NCBI GenBank assembly: GCA_025451675.1
Contig: JANWJZ010000086.1
Location: forward strand, 1-35,221
Source of the DNA: Halanaerobiales bacterium
GTDB taxonomy: Bacteria; Bacillota; Halanaerobiia; Halanaerobiales; DTU029
Length of the DNA stretch: 35,221 bases
Direction of reading: 5' to 3'
Positions 32,528 to 35,221 of the stretch are shown here, one piece after another. The notes beneath the pieces were generated by a model. That model ran no database searches. It saw nothing but the letters and a program-made list of their open reading frames with translations, and was not told where the DNA came from. The position numbers were made by a program, and so were the translations under genes. The number at the start of each line of letters is the position of its first letter. Position 1 is the first letter of the stretch.

Positions 32528-32564
32528 AACGACACAGGGGGACGGTTCTCCTGTGTCGTTTTCT
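32528..32564 (+). repeat. REP-like palindromic element, copy 2, possible feoB terminator
   Basis: AACGACACAGG (32528-32538) pairs with CCTGTGTCGTT (32550-32560), followed by TTC, four bases after the feoB stop. The centre (GGGACGGTTCT) is shared with the copy at 27327 in the opposite orientation. It may have been captured as the operon's terminator. Confidence 0.8.
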
Positions 32565-32570
32565 TACGAA

Positions 32571-32588
32571 ACTACCTGATCAGGTAGT
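32571..32588. repeat. ACTACCT/AGGTAGT palindrome 1
   Basis: ACTACCTGATCAGGTAGT is a perfect 18-bp palindrome. A near copy starts 64 bp further on (32635) and a third variant forms a terminator at 33000. It lies upstream of the small membrane protein gene and is a candidate operator. Confidence 0.6.
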
Positions 32589-32634
32589 GTAGCTACAGTC
32601 AATAATTGATGATTAAGAGATAATTTTTTCCAAA

Positions 32635-32652
32635 ACTACCTGATTAGGTAGT
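32635..32652. promoter_or_regulatory. ACTACCT/AGGTAGT palindrome 2, operator-like
   Basis: ACTACCTGATTAGGTAGT, 17 of 18 bases identical to palindrome 1. Its last base is the first base of a possible -35 (TGTACA, 32652-32657) with TATATT 17 bp beyond (32675-32680), so a protein bound here would touch RNA polymerase. Confidence 0.5.
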
Positions 32653-32680
32653 GTACATTGATGGAATAATGTGGTATATT
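32652..32680 (+). promoter_or_regulatory. Possible promoter for the small membrane protein
   Basis: TGTACA (32652-32657), 17-bp spacer, TATATT (32675-32680). The -35 is weak (4 of 6). The start codon is 68 bp downstream. Confidence 0.4.
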
Positions 32681-32748
32681 TTAGTTAAGGGAGGAAGAAG
32701 GTGGACCTGGACAAGTATTGAGGAAAAATATAAATGAGGTGAGGACTT

Positions 32749-32931
32749 ATGATTGATGATTCTAAATCAGCACTCTTGCTTGTCGGCTGGTTGGCGTTCC
32801 TATTTGTTGCTATCTCGCTATTATTGAAATACATTTTTAATTTTTATGTCCCTTTAAAAAATATTTTATTAGGCCTGGTTCTGGCAATAATTTCTCTGGT
32901 GTTGGGTTATTCCGACATAAAGCTTATTTAA
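32749..32931 (+). CDS. Small two-helix membrane protein
   Basis: A 60-residue protein made of two membrane helices (SALLLVGWLAFLFVAISLLL and ILLGLVLAIISLVLGY) joined by a short loop (FNFYVPLKN). GAGGTGAGGAC precedes ATG 32749. No family is recognised. It has its own promoter region with paired palindromes upstream and a terminator carrying the same hairpin arms, so it is an independently controlled unit. Small membrane proteins of this kind often regulate transporters or respond to envelope stress, but nothing in the sequence shows that here. Confidence 0.65.
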   Translation: MIDDSKSALLLVGWLAFLFVAISLLLKYIFNFYVPLKNILLGLVLAIISLVLGYSDIKLI

Positions 32932-32999
32932 GTTAAATAATGGGGATTTAATTACAGATAACCTGTAAGATTTTCAAAATTTAATATTATTTTTTAATT

Positions 33000-33027
33000 A
33001 ACTACCTTAAAAAGGTAGTTTTTTTTA
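33000..33027 (+). terminator. Terminator with ACTACCT arms after the small membrane protein
   Basis: AACTACCTT (33000-33008) pairs with AAGGTAGTT (33012-33020), 3-nt loop, followed by six further Ts. The arms repeat those of the two upstream palindromes. Confidence 0.85.
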
Positions 33028-33032
33028 ATGTT

Positions 33033-33060
33033 TTGACGAATTATATTACTTTTATAGAAT
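33033..33060 (+). promoter_or_regulatory. Promoter 1 of the GAF-LuxR regulator gene
   Basis: TTGACG (33033-33038), 16-bp spacer, TAGAAT (33055-33060). Confidence 0.55.
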
Positions 33061-33070
33061 ATGTTTAATT

Positions 33071-33100
33071 TTGACAAATATGGTTCTGGTCTGATAAAAT
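33071..33100 (+). promoter_or_regulatory. Promoter 2 of the GAF-LuxR regulator gene
   Basis: TTGACA (33071-33076), 18-bp spacer, TAAAAT (33095-33100), about 45 bp before the ATG. With promoter 1 it makes a tandem pair. Confidence 0.65.
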
Positions 33101-33145
33101 AGGAATAAATACTGTGAAAGCTTAATGATAAAGGAGGGTAGCAGG

Positions 33146-33937
33146 ATGGAAAGAGCGTGCTCAGAAGTACTGGCTCAGGAGATCAGAAAATCATGGGAAA
33201 GATGTGCTGTGAGGTCATTGTCCCGGAATTTAGATAAAGTGGTGATAATAGACAAAAAACAGCTGGATTTATTGATTGATAGATACGAATTTTTGATAGG
33301 GCTATTCAGAAATATCGTTAGAGATGTGATTGAGCTTCTTGAGAAAGAATTATTATTCTTTTTAGTGGATAAAGACGGATTTCTGCTGGATTATATAGAT
33401 AATATTAAAGAAACGGAGACAGGCATCCCTCTGTGTAGTGGAATGTCCTTCCGGGAAGAGGATATGGGCACTAATGCTATCTCCCTGGCCATGCATCTGG
33501 GAAAAGGAGTCGCTTTTTCCCCTGTTGACCACTATTGCAGTATTTTTCACAACTGGTATTGTTATGCTGCTCCTATAATACATAATAAAGAGATTATCGC
33601 TTATTTAGATGTCTCAACTATTGATGAAAAAATGGAGAAGGAGTTAATAGTTATTGCTGACCTTATTATTAATTTAATTAATAAAGAATTGACTCATTAT
33701 GAGGGAATTAATTTATCTGAGAAAAAACCCGAAATTTCTAAACTTTCCGATAAACAAATAGAAGTTTTGCGCCTTTTGTCTTCTGGCATGACAGAAGAAA
33801 TGATTGGACAGAAGCTGGGTATATCTATAAATACGGTTAAATATCATAAGAAAAAAATATATGCTGTCCTGGGCACAAATAATTTGCCGTCTACTATAGT
33901 GAAGGCGATTAAAGTAGGATTAATTAATACTGCCTGA
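33146..33937 (+). CDS. AcoR-type GAF sensor fused to a LuxR-type HTH regulator
   Basis: A 263-residue transcription factor. The N-terminal part has the S-W-x-R-C element (IRKSWERCAV) and a GAF-like domain (about 50-180) with GTNAISLAMHLGKGVAFSPVDHYCSIFHNWYCYAAPI, the signature of AcoR/DhaR-type sigma-54 activators. In place of the AAA+ and Fis domains there is a LuxR/GerE HTH at about 200-260 (LSDKQIEVLRLLSSGMTEEMIGQKLGISINTVKYHKKKIY). It should sense a small ligand or redox state (conserved Cys in HYC and WYC) and act with the housekeeping sigma factor. AAGGAGGG (33131-33138) selects ATG 33146; ATG 33125 is an in-frame alternative. The target is unknown; the divergently terminated esterase gene next door is one candidate. 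Confidence 0.85.
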   Translation: MERACSEVLAQEIRKSWERCAVRSLSRNLDKVVIIDKKQLDLLIDRYEFLIGLFRNIVRDVIELLEKELLFFLVDKDGFLLDYIDNIKETETGIPLCSGMSFREEDMGTNAISLAMHLGKGVAFSPVDHYCSIFHNWYCYAAPIIHNKEIIAYLDVSTIDEKMEKELIVIADLIINLINKELTHYEGINLSEKKPEISKLSDKQIEVLRLLSSGMTEEMIGQKLGISINTVKYHKKKIYAVLGTNNLPSTIVKAIKVGLINTA

Positions 33938-33970
33938 AATAATAATGAATCGCAGAACCAGGATAAAAGA

Positions 33971-34024
33971 AAGAGGACATTTCCGGTATTCCAATTCCAT
34001 GCTGGAAATGTCCTCTTATTTTAT
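33971..34024. terminator. Bidirectional terminator between the regulator and esterase genes
   Basis: Perfect 14-bp stem AAGAGGACATTTCC (33971-33984) / GGAAATGTCCTCTT (34004-34017), 19-nt loop, ATTTT on the right and A-rich sequence on the left. It serves two convergent genes. Confidence 0.85.
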
Positions 34025-34056
34025 TTGCTAGCTATTTTTAAGTGTTATTGGCTTTG

Positions 34057-35221
34057 TTATTTGAATAAATCTGGCAATATATTGTAAATATACTGGTTAA
34101 CCCAATACCAGGTATGACCTGCACCTTCAGCTACCATGAAATAGAAGTTACCTTTATCCGGGTTTGATGAGTAGGTAAACATATCTACTTCTTTCATGGC
34201 TTCAATTTGATTGGCCATTGCTTCATAGGTGAAATCATCAGTTCCATTGGCGCAGAATAAATAGAAATCCTTTGCTGTGTATCCCTTTTCTTTAACAGCA
34301 TTGGCAAGGTTTTCAGCTATTTCTACCGGGTTATCCTGGCCAATCAATGCGGCTCCGGCAGATAAAGGAACATAATATTTGAAGTACTCAAGAGAGTTAA
34401 GGAAGACATGCCAGGTAGTCATTGAACCTCTGGAGAATCCACCAACTGCCCTATGTTCCCTGGAGGCAATTAATCCTTCTCTGTCAGTTGATTCTGCATA
34501 GGTACTATACCTGCTTTCAACAAAAGGTATAACTTCTTCTATTAATTCTTTATAATATTCATGGGGCATTATTCCCGGGCCGGTAGCCGGGCCGTCACTA
34601 TCTGCATAATATGTAGGTGTAACGATGATGAGTGGTTCTATATCTCCAAAGGCGATCATATTGTCTATAATCCTCTTCAATTCTTTATTGTCACCCGGGC
34701 CGCCAAGGACTGTATCTACATTCTCTGAGTTACCATGAATCATATATAATATATTATATTTTTTATCCGGATCATAATTAGGCGGCAGATAAATATTTAG
34801 AGGCTTGCTGTCTTTACCGGCTACTGCATTTACTGACCTGTAATAGACCCTCTCAATCCTGCCCTGTACTTCTGCTTCCATCCGGTATTTTTCCGGAACA
34901 GGCACAAACCATTTCTCATTGGCTGCTTCCTCAGTATATTCCAACTTATCGATAGCTTCCAATAAGTCTTTATATTGTTTGTCGATTTCCTTCTGGATGA
35001 TGTCAGCATTTCTATACAGACTTAAATCTATCTTAAGGGTGTTTCTCAAAAGGTTAATCATATCATAGGGATTAAGTCCAGGCTCTGCACCTTCTTCCTT
35101 GCCTAGGAGGATGACTTCACCGAATAAGGCGGTATTATCCCAGGCCATTCCTGTACCATCAAATAGGTTCAGGGTACCGGCTCTGTCGTTTCCCACGGCA
35201 TCATTAACCTGTAATTCAATA
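34057..35221 (-). CDS. CE1-type esterase (feruloyl/acetylxylan esterase-like), 5' end off window
   Basis: An alpha/beta-hydrolase of carbohydrate esterase family 1. The visible 388 residues include a beta-rich lead-in (IELQVNDAVGNDRAGTLNLF ... ALFGEVILLGK), which looks like the end of a carbohydrate-binding or lectin-like domain. The hydrolase follows: LNIYLPPNYDPDKKYNILYMIHG (oxyanion region), the nucleophile in GGFSRGS (G-x-S-x-G), an acid candidate in NGTDDF, and the His in AEGAGHTWYWV. Such enzymes remove feruloyl or acetyl groups from plant xylan outside the cell. The frame has no stop up to the right edge, so a GTG at 35196 is not the true start; the signal peptide and other modules lie beyond the window. 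Confidence 0.85.
   Translation of the reverse strand, partial: IELQVNDAVGNDRAGTLNLFDGTGMAWDNTALFGEVILLGKEEGAEPGLNPYDMINLLRNTLKIDLSLYRNADIIQKEIDKQYKDLLEAIDKLEYTEEAANEKWFVPVPEKYRMEAEVQGRIERVYYRSVNAVAGKDSKPLNIYLPPNYDPDKKYNILYMIHGNSENVDTVLGGPGDNKELKRIIDNMIAFGDIEPLIIVTPTYYADSDGPATGPGIMPHEYYKELIEEVIPFVESRYSTYAESTDREGLIASREHRAVGGFSRGSMTTWHVFLNSLEYFKYYVPLSAGAALIGQDNPVEIAENLANAVKEKGYTAKDFYLFCANGTDDFTYEAMANQIEAMKEVDMFTYSSNPDKGNFYFMVAEGAGHTWYWVNQYIYNILPDLFK

Noticed and set aside
32701-32721. Tiny GTG-started frame (MDLDKY) behind a strong GGGAGG site before the small membrane protein
   Set aside because: Six codons only; it could be a leader peptide or a remnant of an older gene, but nothing else supports it.

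Overview
The window looks like chromosome from an anaerobic, outer-membrane-bearing (diderm) Firmicute, most likely of the order Halanaerobiales. Evidence: Firmicute-style genes (DUF5685-DnaJ pair, DegV, SpoVB-like flippase, NifS/ThiI pair without a rhodanese domain), strong AGGAGG-type ribosome binding sites, moderate-to-low GC, a ferredoxin-dependent 2-oxoacid oxidoreductase fragment, and also a complete MacA/MacB/TolC-type tripartite efflux operon, which requires an outer membrane. The genus assignment is inference. No rRNA, tRNA, CRISPR array, prophage or transposase gene was seen.

Layout. 1-3645: tail of a 2-oxoacid:ferredoxin oxidoreductase beta subunit, a secreted LysM/M23 peptidoglycan endopeptidase, then a DUF5685 / J-domain / membrane-protein operon. 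3771-9212 (+): a chemoreceptor with almost no extracellular sensor, a YdcF/ElyC-type gene carrying a frameshift, a PHP phosphoesterase, an isolated ATP sulfurylase and a DegV fatty-acid-binding protein. 9209-16872 (-): BioY, RidA, MurB, ThiI with its cysteine desulfurase, a SpoVB-like flippase and a six-LysM secreted protein. 17047-18982: an HD-GYP c-di-GMP phosphodiesterase, an unknown small protein and an orphan YbaB paralogue.

19172-26440: efflux operon with promoter and a twin GTGCAC operator-like repeat, then adaptor, ATPase, two FtsX/MacB permeases and two TolC-family proteins. The first TolC-like protein appears to lack the segments that build the beta-barrel. 26633-28159: a small secreted unknown and an RluA-type pseudouridine synthase separated by REP-like palindromes.

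28190-32560 is the most interesting part. It is a probable Fur-controlled operon with a consensus promoter and two Fur-box-like sites. It encodes a nicotianamine-synthase-like protein, a UPF0104 flippase-like membrane protein, FeoA, a second nicotianamine-synthase-like protein and a short, atypical FeoB. The last four genes are translationally coupled or nearly so. This suggests an iron-uptake system joined to synthesis of a small metal ligand, or to an unknown SAM-dependent step. The window ends with a small membrane protein flanked by repeated ACTACCT/AGGTAGT hairpins, a regulator that joins an AcoR-type GAF sensor to a LuxR-type HTH, and the 3' part of a CE1-type esterase that runs off the right edge.
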